Origin: Theropithecus gelada
Taxonomy: Eukaryota; Chordata; Mammalia; Primates; Cercopithecidae
Direction: 5' to 3'
Length of the DNA: 64,000 bases
NCBI RefSeq assembly: GCF_003255815.1
Contig: NC_037683.1
Span: forward strand, 74,562,179-74,626,178
The notes below the pieces were generated by a model, which saw nothing but the letters and a program-made list of their open reading frames with translations, did no database searches and was not told the origin of the DNA. Within the stretch, counting starts at the first letter, position 1; every line of letters starts with the position of its first letter. A program made the translations under genes and the position numbers. Below, piece after piece: positions 1 to 12,068 of this stretch.

Positions 1-200
1 CTCTACTAAAAATACAAAAATTACCCAGGCGTGGTGGTGCATGCCTGTAATCCCTGCTACTCGAGGGGCTGAGGCAGGAGAATCACTTGAACCTGGGAGG
101 AGGAGGCTGCAGTGAGCTGAGATCACACCACTGCACTCCAACTTGGGCAACAGAGTGAGACTCTGTCTCAAAAATAAATAAAATTAAATTAAAATTAAAA
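1..200 (+). mobile_element. Alu, 3' part (cut by the window edge)
   Basis: Starts inside the Alu at CTCTACTAAAAATACAAAAA, continues through the right arm (GCACTCCAACTTGGGCAACA) and ends in an A-rich tail with AAAT/AAATT units. AluS-like; its left arm is outside the window. Confidence 0.95.
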
Positions 201-3039
201 ATTTCTTTTTTAAAAAAGCCCTCTTCTCCAGGAAGTCTCCCTAACCTCCAAACTGGAATAAAACTTAACCTCCTCTTAGCTTCCACAACGCTTTTAAGGT
301 TTGTGACTCCAGAATGGAATGCTCTGTATTTTCTCAAGTCCCTCTTTGAAGTGCAAGTAAATCAAAGGCATAAGGACTTTCTGCCAAGTTTAGAATGCTC
401 TGGATGTAACAATACACTGAGAAGGGACACGGAGCACAATTAAGCCACCCTTGCTTATTATTCACCAAACCCAGAAGGCTCCAGCCACCATGCTCCATTC
501 CCAAGACAGCAGCCTCATGCTGCCTTCAGCGGCTAGTTCTAAGGTACCTGTGGCTCTCCATCCCTTCTTAGTCCCTGGGGAAGTGGAGCTCTCTCTGTCT
601 GAACCTTAGATCAATTGCTCTCCTGGCAGCCTTGAGACATTCCAGTTATTCTCATATTCATAGAATCTTCCTCTCAACTTTTCTGCTTTGTGTGGCTTTA
701 AAACTGCTCCCAATATCTGCTTCATTTTGCTGTTCACACAAGTCTTCATGTTTCTCAGATTTTAAAAACATATTCTCTATCTTTGATATTAGCCAGACAT
801 CCTTGGGCACTTCTCTGATCATGCCCCCCATGCAGGCTACTGGCTCTCAACGTTAAACCCTGCAAAGCTCTCTGCCTTGGGCTTTCATCAAAGGAAACCA
901 CAGGAAACCCACCCTTATACTTGCTGTAGCAAAATCATTGAGGGCCCTGTCATCTAGATCATCGAATGTCTGCTATAAAAGCCACCCATGTGAGACATTT
1001 CTTTGAGAATCTACTGCTTAGAAAAGCTCTTCCTTCTCCCCTGAGAAATGTTCCATAATTCTCTTCTGATCATGAGGATTATGTAACAGTTCATGCCCCA
1101 GTTTTGGTTTTTAGCTGCCAAGAGCTTGGCAGCTAAAGAAGGCCTTGTTAAAGAAACTTAGCTTATTGTTCAATTCTTATGCTTCTTCCTCTAGATTTCT
1201 AGATTTCTAGAACAATTCAGACTGTTCTGCTTGGGTCCTTTGGTTATTCCTCCTAGGGGTATGGGTTCAACCTGCTGCCTCTGTCTGTCACTGGCGGGTC
1301 TATTAGTCATCCCAGGAGGATGGCACACACACAAAGCCTTCTCATCCTCTACACCTCCTTATTCCTAGACCTTTCTGTCTTGTGTTCTATTTTTCTGGAA
1401 TGTAGCTTGGGAATTTAGGGAGTCCTAATATTTGAGATGGGAGTAAAAAGAAAGAATTGAAAAGTTAGTTCCCTTTTCCCCTTTTTAAAGAAAAACTGGT
1501 TTTATTTTTATCAAATATATACATGACCATAATGTAGACACAATTTTACACCTATTTTAGTTGATTCTTTTAGTGTTACTTTAAGTAATTTTCATAGAGA
1601 TTATTTCTATTTATATTCAGCTCTTTCTTGGCTTTTCATTTTAAGAAGTACTCATTGACTTACCACTATGGAACATGAGGATGTAAATCCCATTTGCCAC
1701 CATCACAATCACCAGCTCTCATCACCATCACACCACTTCTCACCTCCCCCTATTCTCAGTAAGTCATATAGAAACTTTGATTCAAGTAATATTTGTTTAT
1801 GTTATTATGATTACATAAGTGCTATAGCTGAGCCATGTAGTATACTACAATTTCTTTTCCTTTCCAGCACAACATTTTGTCTTTCCTGAATTTAACATCT
1901 TTTAATATCTTCATTGTTTGTTTTTTCACTTGCTTGCTTTTATGTTCTGATCACTAATTTAACCTCAAGTCTGCCCTCCAGTTGTGGCTCTCTCTTCATA
2001 CCTTCAAGGACAGTAAGTATTCTATTGCTTTCCTCTTCTAGATGAAATCTCTCCCAAAGCATTTTGACCTGTTTGAATATGGACTGGTTGATCTCCAAGT
2101 CCACTACACAGCAGCAGTAAAAAGCCCTACTAGCCAAAGGAGAAAACTGTTATCTGAACCTGGTAAGAGATGTATCTATGGGAAAGGGGTCACCCAGTGG
2201 GAGTCATGGTCCTACGTAGGATGCATCCTCTGCCAAACTGAAGTTCAGAAGGGATGAACATGAGCGATAAATACTACAACCTTAGTTTCTTCCTGCTGAT
2301 CTCCTGCCCACATCTCTATTGGTCAAACCCATTTGTAAATCCACACTCAAGGGAGCTCAGATAATGTAGTCCATAGACATCAGTCTCCTGAAGCAAAGAG
2401 AAGGATAGAGACTAGAACTGAAGAAGCAAACTAAAAATAACTAGCAAATCATGTCTTTCTATTTTTGGTTTATTCGTTATTTCAGAATAGCACATTCACT
2501 GGTAACTTTCTGAGAAAGGGCACATGAGAGATAAATTACTTAAGTATTTATAAATGTAAAAAGTATCTTTCTGCCTTAAGCTAAATTGATAGTTTGGCCG
2601 GATATAGAATTCAAGGTTGGAAGTAATTTTGCCTCTATATGCAAATTCATCTTCTACATTTCATTGTGCCTTCTCTCACATTTCTATGTCATTGTGTTTT
2701 TATGCCTTTTAAATAATCATTTCACTATAATTTTAATGAAGCTTTAGGGTGGAGACAGAGGTAAATGGATGTATTTATTTCCATCTTCATCTGGGAGTCC
2801 AGTGATTGCTTCTCGAGGGTGCGATCAAATAAACGCATACAGTTTAAATAAACTTGTCTCACTCATGCACTTTTTTTTACATGGGGCAGAATCAAAGGAG
2901 ACATTCACACCAGGTTAACTGTTTCATTGAATTCTTCACAAATCTATCAATAGAACACTAATAGGACGACTCTCCTTAGAGTTTTTTTAATAAAAGGATT
3001 ACTCTCCTTAGAGTTTTATGTTATATATTTGAGTAATAT
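201..3039. other. Unclassified intergenic sequence
   Basis: Mostly AT-rich, no gene or recognised repeat. The short open frames here (74 aa or less) show no family resemblance. Contains a 17-bp exact repeat at 2969-2985 and 3001-3017. Confidence 0.5.
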
Positions 3040-3245
3040 TTTCAGTTCTCAAAGCACTTTTTCCTATTCATTTTCATTGGTCCTTGAAATGATTCTATGA
3101 AGTAGACAGGGTAGGCATTGCTATCCCACTTACAGATAAGAAACCTGAAGCTCAAAGAGGTTGACTCATTTATCCAACTTAGTGGCAGAGATAAGGTTCA
3201 AACCTAGGTCTTGAATGCCAAGGTTAGTGCCTTTCCTTCCATCCA
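3040..3245 (+). mobile_element. MIR-type SINE relic
   Basis: Diverged MIR pattern: GATTCTATGAAGTAGACAGG, then a 'TTACAGATAAGAAACCTGAA' segment and AAAGAGGTTGACTCATTTATCC. This is the usual MIR core and 3' order on the plus strand. Confidence 0.75.
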
Positions 3246-3402
3246 TGCTTTCTGCAAAGGCGATATTTATGTTTTTATAAACCACTCAGAATGGCAATCA
3301 AAGTGGTTTTGGATTCATTTTCCACAGAGTGCCCACATTGGCTCATGACAGTATTTGGACCATCTGTGGAAGATTAAAGAATCATAAGATCTCTGGACTC
3401 CA

Positions 3403-3595
3403 GAACACTTGGGCACAGGGTGGGGAACGTCACACACCAGGGCCTGTCGTGGGTGGGGGGAGGGGGCCAGGGATAGCATTAGGAGATATACCTAATGTAA
3501 ATGACGAGTTAACAGGTGCAGCACACCAACATGGCACATGTATATATATGTAACAAACCTGCACATTGTGCACATGTAAAGTATAATAACAATAA
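3403..3595 (+). mobile_element. L1PA 3' end, strongly 5'-truncated
   Basis: About 190 bp of L1 3' UTR: GTGGGGAACGTCACACACCA, a G-rich tract at 3450-3470, then ATGGCACATGTATATATATG and AACAAACCTGCACATTGTGC, ending in an A-rich tail. Same end as the large L1 at 32209-38277. Confidence 0.93.
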
Positions 3596-3678
3596 AAAAA
3601 TAGTTAAAATCTCTGGATTCCAGCTCTAAGAGATTCTGATTTATAAGGTCTGAAGTGCAGACCAAGAATATCTATTTT

Positions 3679-3987
3679 GTTTTTAGATTTTTTTGTTTTT
3701 TGAGATGGAGTTTTGCTCTTGTTGCCCAGGCTGGACTGCAATGGCACAATCTCGGCTCATTGCAACCTCTGCCTCCAAGGTTCAAGCAATTCTCCTGCCT
3801 CGGCCTCCCAAATAGCTGGGATTACAGGCATGCACCACTATGCCCAGCTAATTTTGTATTTTTAGTAGAGACAGGGTTTCACCATATCGGTCAGGCTGAT
3901 CTCGAACTCCTGACCTCAGGTGATCCACCCGCCTCGGCCTCCCAAATTGCTGGGATTGCAGGCGTGAGCCACCGCACCCGGCCAATG
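3679..3987 (-). mobile_element. Alu (antisense, AluS-like)
   Basis: Full dimeric Alu beginning with the T-rich tail and ending at CACCGCACCCGGCC. Target-site duplication ATATCTATTTT at 3668-3678 and 3988-3998. Confidence 0.95.
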
Positions 3988-3998
3988 ATATCTATTTT

Positions 3999-4912
3999 TA
4001 AATAGCTTTCTAGGTGATATTGGAATGTAGCTTGATTGAAAACTGCCCCCCTAAAAGGAGTGGAAGTGGTCTGGAGGGTCCCGTAGGCTTCAAGGCCGGG
4101 GTAAGTGAATGGCAGTTCCCAGAATGTAACCATTTAACCTTTCAGACAGCAGCCATCTCAGCCTGCCACAGTCTAAGCTAACAACTTCATCTCTTCCACT
4201 CCTTCCCAATGACCTCATCGGACCTCACTTCTGCCCTCATTACCCAGCCCTGCCCACTCACACAATGGAGACTCTCTTGCCAGCTCCCCTGGCTGCTCCA
4301 TTTTAGCTTGTAAGACTTCAGGGACTCAACTTCCTGAAAATACTAAAGTGAAACACTTCCTCCCTAATAACTTAGGACCTCTTATGGAACTTAGTTCTCT
4401 AAGGAGCCAGAGGGAAGAATAAGAAAGCACTCTGCTCAGTCTCTGATTGGTGGCCACAAAAATGTTATCCCAGGCTCTCAGGTGGTCTCCTAGCTGGGAA
4501 ATACAAAATCCAAATACCTTTAGGTCAGAGATGGAGCACCTTGGCATCTAAATGCCAGTAACTATGTATGAAGCCCTCATGGTACACAGTGGAGGAAGCC
4601 AATTTTCTAGAACCTGAAGGTCCCTGAGCTGAAGAAGGTCAAAGAATGACAGAGAGAAAGAGAAGAGGGCTGAAAAACAAGAGTCTCAATGTTTTATTTA
4701 CCAATGAGAGTATGAGAAGACTGAGCCTATTCAGAGAACCGATGGGAACAACCACCATAGTAACTTAGCAAGGGATACAGAAAACCTGCAGGAAAGAACT
4801 GTCCTAAGGCAGGGGCTGGTGCCTGAGCTTATACACAGTAACTCAGCCATTGGAGAAGAGGGATGATTTTGCATATTCTGTAATGTCCTTACCCTTGAAC
4901 CCCAAGGTGTGC
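3999..4912. other. Unclassified intergenic sequence
   Basis: No gene, RNA or repeat recognised. Minus-strand open frames of 70-80 aa have no known motif and no splice context. Confidence 0.5.
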
Positions 4913-4917
4913 CCCAG

Positions 4918-5304
4918 TGATATGGTCTGGCTGTGTTCCTATCCAAATCTTATCTTGAATTCCCATGTGTTGTGGGAGGGACCTGGTGGGAGGTAATTGA
5001 ATCATGGGGATGGGTCTTTCCCACACTGTTCTCATGATAGTGAATAAGTCTCATGAGATCTGATGGTTTCATCAGATAATTCATCAGAATAAGTCTCATG
5101 GGATATATGGAGGAGTTTTCCTGCACAAGCTCTCTCTGCCTGCTGCCATCCATGTAAGACGTGACTTGCTCCTCCTTGCCTTCCACCATGATTGTGAGGC
5201 TTCCCCAGTCATGTGGAACTGTAAGTCCATTAAACTTCTTTCTTTTGGAAATTGTCCAGTCTCAGGTATGACTCTATCATCAGTGTGAAAAAAAGACTAA
5301 TACG
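4918..5304 (+). mobile_element. THE1/MST-type MaLR solo LTR
   Basis: Begins TGATATGGTCTGGCTGTG and ends AAAGACTAATACG, with GTGGGAGGGACCTGGTGGGA and ATGTGGAACTGTAAGTCCAT typical of THE1/MST LTRs. A perfect 5-bp duplication (CCCAG) lies at 4913-4917 and 5305-5309. Contains a private 45-bp partial tandem duplication at 5042-5104. Confidence 0.95.
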
Positions 5305-5490
5305 CCCAGGGTACCTACCACTTCCAGAGTCCTCTTTTAAGGTGTCTCTTCCACATAAGTCACCTTGCTCTTAACACAAGACCCCAAGCCCCTAGCCCAG
5401 AAAATGGCCTGGAGTGGGAATGCAATCCAAGGGTAGTCAATGGAGGCTAAAGCAGAATGTGAGGTAGCTAGGAACAGGAAGTCTCAAACA

Positions 5491-5783
5491 GCCAGTGGTT
5501 GCTCATGCCTGTAATCCCAGCACTTTGGGAGGCTGAAGCGAGAATAGCCTGAGCTCAAGAGTTCGACATCAGCCTGGGCAACATAGCAAGACCTCATCTC
5601 TACTAAAAATAAAAAGTCAAAATTAGCTGAGCATGGTGGCATGCACCTGTAATCCCAGCTACTTGGGAGGCTGAGGCAGGTGGATCACTACAGTCTGCAG
5701 TGAGCCATGATCATACCACTGCACTCCAGCCTGGGCAACAGAGTAAGACCTTGTAAGAAAAAAAATTAAAAAAAAAAAAAAAA
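5491..5783 (+). mobile_element. Alu (AluJ-like)
   Basis: Dimeric Alu with old substitutions and a poly(A) tail. The flanks share the near-identical GAAGTCTCAAA and GAGGTCTCAAA, taken as the target-site duplication. Confidence 0.93.
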
Positions 5784-5834
5784 GAGGTCTCAAATAGAGG
5801 AGGCCAACTAAGCAAGCCAATCTGATTCCTAAAG

Positions 5835-6070
5835 AAATTAGTTTATTTAACAAATATTTATTGAGCACCACGTTTAGACATTTTAAAAATCTTATTTAAT
5901 AAATGCTTCTACTGCATGTACTCTGTGCCAGACACTAATCTATGTGCTTTATAAATATTAATTCATTTAATTTTCATAACAGCTGTATAAGTTAAACTAC
6001 TATTTTTATCTCTTTTTAAGGTAAAGAAAACTAAAGGTGCAGAGAGCCTAAGTAATTTGCCCCAAGGTGT
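5835..6070 (+). mobile_element. MIR/L2-type relic
   Basis: TTTATTGAGCACC, CTCTGTGCCAGACACTAATC, a diverged '...AACAGCTGTATAAGTTAAAC' and CCTAAGTAATTTGCCCCAAG follow MIR consensus order on the plus strand. Confidence 0.75.
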
Positions 6071-7860
6071 ATCAATTAATCAATTAATTATTGAGTAGTA
6101 AAGACACTCTTTTATGTATTTGAGATAGATCAATAAGCAAAAGAGACAAAACTCTATGCCCTCCTCATACTGATAATTTTTGGTTTGAATGTTTAAAGAG
6201 AGAGTCAGTTGAGTGGCACTGGGAGCAGAAGCTAAAAAAACCAAAACAAAAAACCAACTTGAAAGCTGACAGGGAGGCCATGTGGCAGCAAAGTGTTCAA
6301 AAGGAAGGTAAGGGAGGTGACTGCAGATGATAGAAAAGTTAAAGGCCAGTGAACTGAGGGTGAGGGCCCAGTAGGAGAAGCAAGTCACATGAAGACCTGC
6401 CTGTTGCCAGCAATGTCATGTTCATGAGGCCCAGATTCTTCCTAGAGCCCCTAAGGCCCAGGTATGCAGTTGAGTTTTTTATCCTCTTATTTCTACAATA
6501 AAACCACCAGTACCGAATATGAGTAATTTTTGTTCTTCATATTTTTAAGAGCCTCCAACATTCGGCCCTCTGGTGCCCATTATAATCCCTTATGAAACTA
6601 AGGACTGCACAAAGCTAAACCCAAAAAGCCAGGATGCACAAAAAATCTCCTTGAAAGGTTAAAAGCATGAAATTGCACTGTTTTGGGACAAGCACGACCA
6701 TGGAGAGAGGCACAAAGGTGGGATGACAATCACTCCTGCTTCAGAGAAGTGCAGGGCTGGCACAGGATAATGCCCTTGGGGATCAGCCTCAGTTAACCAC
6801 CAACTCAACAGAAACAGTGGCGGAAGTCCTAGACCTGCAATTCTCCACTTCAACCAGCAGGCTGTGCAGCAGCACATCACTGCAACGTATGCATTTAACA
6901 ATGGCCGTGTCACATTTGTTTCTGGGAGTAAGGTGGGGTAACTTCAGCATCATCAACAGGGCCGAGAAGAAAGGTCCTCTCCCTCCACATGGAGGGCAGC
7001 GACAGCTGAGAAAGCTGACATTTCTGAAGTAACATTGGGGAAGAAACAGAGCAAAATGGCAGTCACATGTGGAAACTGAGGATTTTATGAGCACATCTGA
7101 GACGCCCCATGGGAACTCTCAGAAACAATTTGGAAGCATTTAATAGGAGACTGGACATATTGCAATAGCATCTTGTAGTTAAAACAAAAATAATGGTTTG
7201 TTTTTTCCCTGAGAACCCATTTAAACCTTCAGGTTGATGTGATGTGGGTGAACATGAGTAATTCTTTGATTTTCCTTTGTCTCACCTCAGTTGATGCTGT
7301 GCTGCATGGGGAAGGCTGTGTTCTTTAAAGCTGAGCCAAATCACATTGATCCTCATTCTCACCTCTGCTGTGTCTCTGGAAGCCACATTCCAGAGCACTG
7401 AGTCAACTTGATGATAGTAGGGAACACTCTGCAGGAAGCTTCAGTAATTCCAGTGCAAGTCAGAAAGAGTATTTGGCAGGGGTTTGCTCATTGGAATGTG
7501 GTCCATTAGGCAGGGGAGTCAGCCATGGTCAGAAAGACCTTCAGAGCTGGAAACTTCCATAGGAATTGGCTTTCCCTCACCTCACAGACGAGGGAACTGA
7601 TGAGATTTTGTGTGTCCACTGCAGGAATTTCACACAACCATACCTTCCTCCATATCAAGATTTACCAGCTCCTGCTACTCTCCCCAAGAAGAGGGCCAAC
7701 CCTCCTAGTGCCCTAAGCAAATTGGCTTTCTCCTCTCATCCCTTTCCTTCACTGGTGTGTTCAGGACAATACTTGGGAAAGCTTATTTTTGACCAAAAAT
7801 TCCAGCCTAACTTAATGAGCTGTATGGTCTTCAGTACGGCAAGTTCCCAAGAAGTTGCAA
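6071..7860. other. Unclassified intergenic sequence
   Basis: Apparently unique DNA. Overlapping short frames on both strands at 6659-7094 lack codon or motif evidence. Nothing supportable as a gene. Confidence 0.5.
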
Positions 7861-7863
7861 GAT

Positions 7864-7897
7864 TGATGATGATGATGATGATGATGGTGATGATGAA
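7864..7897 (+). repeat. (GAT)n microsatellite
   Basis: Run of GAT/ATG units with one GGT interruption. It creates the apparent poly-Met or poly-Ile/Asn stretches in spurious frames. Confidence 0.95.
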
Positions 7898-7921
7898 GAA
7901 CAGCAATAATGACAGTAGCAA

Positions 7922-8130
7922 TATCCACTTTTTGAGCTGGGCACTATACTAAATACTTTATATACATTCCCTCACTGAATGTTCACACTCTTCAGAAATA
8001 AGTATTATTCTCATAGTACCAATAGAGACACTGAGGTTCAAAAGTCAAGATACACACTCCAAGTTGCCAACTTAGTAAGTAGTAAAGGGAAGATTTGTAC
8101 CCATATCTGCCTGACTCTGAAGTTCTTCTC
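7922..8130 (+). mobile_element. MIR-type SINE relic
   Basis: GAGCTGGGCACTATACTAAA, CATTCCCTCACTGAATGTTC, GAGACACTGAGGTTCAAAAG and CTGCCTGACTCTGAAGTTCT follow full MIR order on the plus strand. Confidence 0.8.
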
Positions 8131-9320
8131 TCCTCATCTCTTGTTAGATGAGATTCAATATCCACCTTCTCATTTCAGGAAGGAAAGGGAGATCAGGTGT
8201 TTGGGAGGCTGAACATACTGCATTAGAAGGCCATTTCTACCTTCGTTCTCTGTAACTGGTTCCCATTGACCAAGTCCATCTGCCTCCTACCTTCTCAGAG
8301 GTCCCAGGCATTTTCTACAGACTGGTAGGAAAACTGGGGAAGTCAAAAATCTTCTTAAATTAGGAAAATATTAGTTTATTCAGTGGAGAAAGAAAACCTA
8401 GGAGCAAAAAGAGCCTAGAGAGTCAGTCTTGAGGAAAATCAAGTCAACCACATTCACAATCCTATTCATTTTCTAACCCATTTAAATGGAATTCTAATTG
8501 CATAAAACAACTAATTTTGCTCATTAAGGTTCAATTAAATTCATCTGAAACTCAGGATAATGGCATTGTTGTTGAACAGCCATATTAAAGATGAAACATA
8601 ATCTCTCTTGACTCCATTTCCTTTGACAAAATGAAGTTCAGCTGCTAATGAGCCCACAATACCAGGCTTCGTTTATAAAATGGCAACAAAGAGTGCCAGT
8701 TTTTGAACTGCAGTTTTTTTATTATCATCATCAACAGCCATTTCCTTTGTCACCAAAATACACAGAAATGATTACGAGGCCTTTTTTTCTCATTATGGCT
8801 TTGATTTTGGGGTAAAAATATGAAATGAATAGCTGCATAATCAGATCACAGTAAAATCACACATTGGAAGTCCATAGGGGGTGGCCTCAAAGCCTTGATG
8901 CAGGGCATTCTATGAGCTGAGCAGACATTTCAATTTCCAGCCTTTCAGGTCTCAGACAATCCCTCCCCTAGAGTCTAAATCTCTTTGTTTCAGGGCAAAC
9001 AAGAAATGCTTCTCCCTACCTAGGTGGCCCATACGCCTGTATTTTTATAGCCTCAGGAAAGAACCTGTTTGCTCTCTAGAGTCAAGAAAGAGTCTGTCTA
9101 GTGTGAGTCTGCCTTGGCAGACAGCCTTGTCAGCCTCTGGCACACCTAGTCCCTTCTATGGGCAGCCATCAGGATGGCAGCAGACTGCCATGACCCGCCT
9201 CAGGGCCTTGCTGTGTTCACAGCTAACCTCACCTGGCAGAGCGCCTGTGCCTGTCAGCCGTACTGCCACTTTCTAGCCCAGAGATGTCAATCTAGTGCCC
9301 AAAGTTAAGGCAAATGCTAA
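8131..9320. other. Unique intergenic sequence with a candidate conserved non-coding element
   Basis: Repeat-free. The segment 8440-8880 is AT-rich and dense in homeodomain- and SOX-like words (TAATTGCATAA, CTGCTAATGAG, TTTCCTTTGTCACC). This makes it a candidate regulatory element, judged from composition only. Confidence 0.35.
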
Positions 9321-10074
9321 CGTTACCAGGGGGTCCTTGCTCCCAGAGCTCCCATGATGGTGGCGGGCCGCTCCAAGATGGTGGCAAGCCTCATGTTCTC
9401 CGACCTGGGGTTCTTGGCCTCAGGGATTCCAAGGAATGGAATCTTGGGCCATGTGGTGAGTGTATAGCTCTATTAGAAACTGTAGGTCATGGAAGAGAAC
9501 TGTGGAACCCAGTGACTAGTGCTCAGCTCGATTAGAATGAACCCGGGTACTTAGCCATGCAGGAAGAATGGCAAGCCTTTAGCCCGACTGGGAGTGGCAA
9601 TGGGCGCCTCGCTAGACCAGGAGCACAGCGGACACCCTGCCAGATCTAGACAGATGGTAGTCAGCGGCGGGTCTTTGGTGGCAGCAAACAGCAGTGGTAG
9701 AGGGTGAGTGAAAGCTCAGCTTGAGCCGTAACAAACACGGACCATAAGAGAGTGCAGCTGCAAGATTTAATAGAGTGAAAACAGAGCTCCCAAACAAAGG
9801 GAGGGAACCCAAAGAGGGTAGCCCTTGCCAGCTCGAATGTCTGGGTTTATATCCTATTGTCCTTCCCACTGTGCTCTCAGGCGATAGATGATTGGCTATT
9901 TCTTTACCTCCTGTTTTTGCCTAATCAGCATTTTAGTGAGCTCTCTTCACTACCTGATTGGTCAGGTGTGAGCTAAGTTGCAAGCCCTGTGTTTAAAGGT
10001 GGATGTGGTCACCTTCCCAGCTAGGCTTAGGGATTCTTAGTTGGCCTAGGAAATCCAGCTAGTCCCGTCTCTCA
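9321..10074 (-). mobile_element. HERV-W-type solo LTR (LTR17-like)
   Basis: A 754-bp LTR read on the minus strand: starts TGAGAGACGGGACTAGCTGG, ends ...CCCCCTGGTAACG. It contains the CCAATCA promoter boxes, a TATA box (TATAAA, plus-strand 9846-9851), a poly(A) signal ATTAAA (plus-strand 9766-9771) and the terminal GGCCCGCCACCATC-type segment. No internal gag/pol/env and no second LTR are present, so it is a solo LTR left by recombination. Flanking 4-mers (CTAA and CTGT) do not match cleanly. It lies about 7.5 kb downstream of KDM4C, in the same orientation. Confidence 0.9.
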
Positions 10075-10139
10075 CTGTCAGCCCCTAGGCCAGTGTATTA
10101 GTCACAGTTCTACATAAAAACAGAACCAATAAGGTATAT

Positions 10140-10206
10140 AGAGATAGATAAATACAGATGGTATAGATACAGATATAGATATAGATACAGATGATTAGAT
10201 AGATAT
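10140..10206 (+). repeat. Imperfect (GATA)n tract
   Basis: GATA/CAGATA units (AGATAGATAAATACAGATGG and so on) within the ERVL-type LTR. Confidence 0.85.
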
Positions 10207-10534
10207 ATACGAGAGGGGATTTATTAGGGGAATTGATTGTGTGAGTAGGGAGGCTAAGTCCCATGATATGCTGCTTGCAAGTCAGAGAACCAGGGAAACC
10301 AGAAGCATGGTTCAGTCAAAGTTTGAGTTTGAGGACTGAGAACTGAGGAGCCACTGGTACATGTCCTGGTGTCTGAAGGCCAGAGAACCTGCAGTTCTGA
10401 TGTCCAAGAGCAGGAGAAGCTAGGTGTCCCAACTCCAGAAGAGAGAGAGCGAGCAAATTCATCTTTCCTCTGCCTTTTCATTCTATCTGAGCCGTTAGCC
10501 AATTGGATGATGCCCATTCACACTGGGTGAGGGG

Positions 10535-10895
10535 TATATTAGTTTGTTCCCACGCTGCTAATAAATACATACCCGAGACTCAGTAATTTATAAATGAAAG
10601 AGGTTTAATGGACTCACAGTTCTACATGGCTAAGGCCTCACAATCATGGTGGAAGGCAAAGAAGGAGCAAAGGTATGTCTTACATGGTGGCAGACAAGAG
10701 AGTGTGTGCAGGGGAACTGCCCTTTATAAAACCATCAGATCTCGTGAGTCTTATTCACTGTCAGGAGAAAAGCATTGGAAAGACCCACACCCATGATTCA
10801 ATTACCTCCCACCAGGTCCCTCCCACTACACGTGGAAATTATAGGAGCTACAACTCAAGATGAGATTTGGGTGAGGACACAGCCAAACCGTATCA
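10535..10895 (-). mobile_element. THE1/MST-type MaLR solo LTR nested in an older LTR
   Basis: Minus-strand LTR: plus-strand start TATATTAGTTTGTTCCCACG (the TAATA..CA end) and plus-strand end CCAAACCGTATCA (complement of TGATACGGTTTGG). CCACCAGGTCCCTCCCACTA and ACAATCATGGTGGAAGGCAA are diagnostic. It interrupts the MLT2-like LTR, so it is the younger insertion. Confidence 0.93.
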
Positions 10896-11030
10896 GAGAG
10901 ATTCCTCTTTACTCAGCTCACTGATTCAAATGCCAGTCTTTTCTGGAACACTCTGACAGACACAGCCAGAAATAATGCTTCACCAGCTATCTGGTTAGCC
11001 CTTAATCCAATCCTAAAGTCAACCATCACA

Positions 11031-12068
11031 CCAGTGAGAGCACAAGTCTGGCCAAGTGGCATTCAATCAGGAAAGTGTCTGGTATTCAACCAAGCTTGGT
11101 GAGCATCTGGTATGTGCAGGGTATTGCAGGAAATACGGAGAAAAATCAGGCCTGTGGAGCATGGTGTGAATAGAACACCTAAAATAAGAATGCAGGTCCA
11201 TAATCCCTTATCAAAAACACTTGGAGCTAGGTTTGTTTTGTGTGAATTCAGAACTGTTCAGATTCTAGAGAGGCCTACCAAATATCATATATTACCTAAC
11301 ACCCCACGTGAATATTTTGAGATGATATGTGTGAATATTCATACTAACTGAATGAATAATGTAAACAGTTTCATATCAGTTCAGATCATTTTGCTTCTAA
11401 ATGAGTTATGACTTAGGAAAATGTTCCTGGGAGCAAAGGAAGACCCACCTAGGAGGGGAAGAAAAAGGGGTTCTATCTGAAATATGATGAACGACTGGAT
11501 CCATCTGACAGCACCCTCTGGAGTCCCTTTGCACCCTGGAAAGAACACAGGTGTAGTGAACAGAGAGGTGTTAACCTTACTGGAACCCCTGGACTCCTAC
11601 AGGTGGAGTATGAAAGGCCCATTTCTGAGTGTGGGGCCAAGGGATTTGCCTTTCTCCAGAGCTGCTGCAAGAAGTCTGTGTCCAGTGTTCCTGGGGCTGC
11701 TGGAGCTGAGGATCAGACTCCCCCATAGTCTCCCAGGCTGAGCCTTTCAGGGCAGCTCTGTGGCCAGTGTGTGCCTTCCCTCTTTGTAGCCTGTCTTCCA
11801 TTGAAAAGACTCACCACCCCTTCTAGCACTATCATACACCTGGCCCAATCAACAGAAGGCAAGTCCACATTTGGCCAACTGTATAGCCTTTGCAAATAGG
11901 TGAGTATACTAAGTAATATATTCAAAATAAATCTTCATACCTAAGAATATATATTCTTATGAAAATATTCACCTAGTGCCCCTTAGTCTCCAGGAGCTGT
12001 GACAGCAACACATTGAATATTTTTTTTAACTTTGCATGATTTTTTTTTTTTTTTTAAATGCTGTAATA
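11031..12068. other. Unclassified intergenic sequence
   Basis: No gene or recognised repeat. Overlapping frames at 11473-11925 on both strands look like chance. Confidence 0.5.

Larger units (their letters stand above)
10094..11030 (-). mobile_element. ERVL-type LTR (MLT2-like), split by a THE1/MST LTR
   Basis: Two parts, 10094-10534 and 10896-11030. The first starts TGTATTAGTCACAGTTCTAC; the second ends AACCATCACA. The parts are collinear once the LTR at 10535-10895 is removed (CACTGGGTGAGG | CAGCTCACTGATTCAAATG). CCAG flanks both ends (10090-10093, 11031-11034). The family name is from memory of the consensus. Confidence 0.8.

Noticed and set aside
3655..4005. 116-codon frame similar to 'Alu-encoded' hypothetical proteins (also near 13488-13850, 23652-24025 and 27336-27640)
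   Set aside because: Typical translation of an antisense Alu; the flanks show no gene structure.
9312..9869. Possible exons in the short frames within the retroviral LTR
   Set aside because: The stretch is a solo LTR with no viral internal region. Frames are under 90 codons and lack a recognised product.
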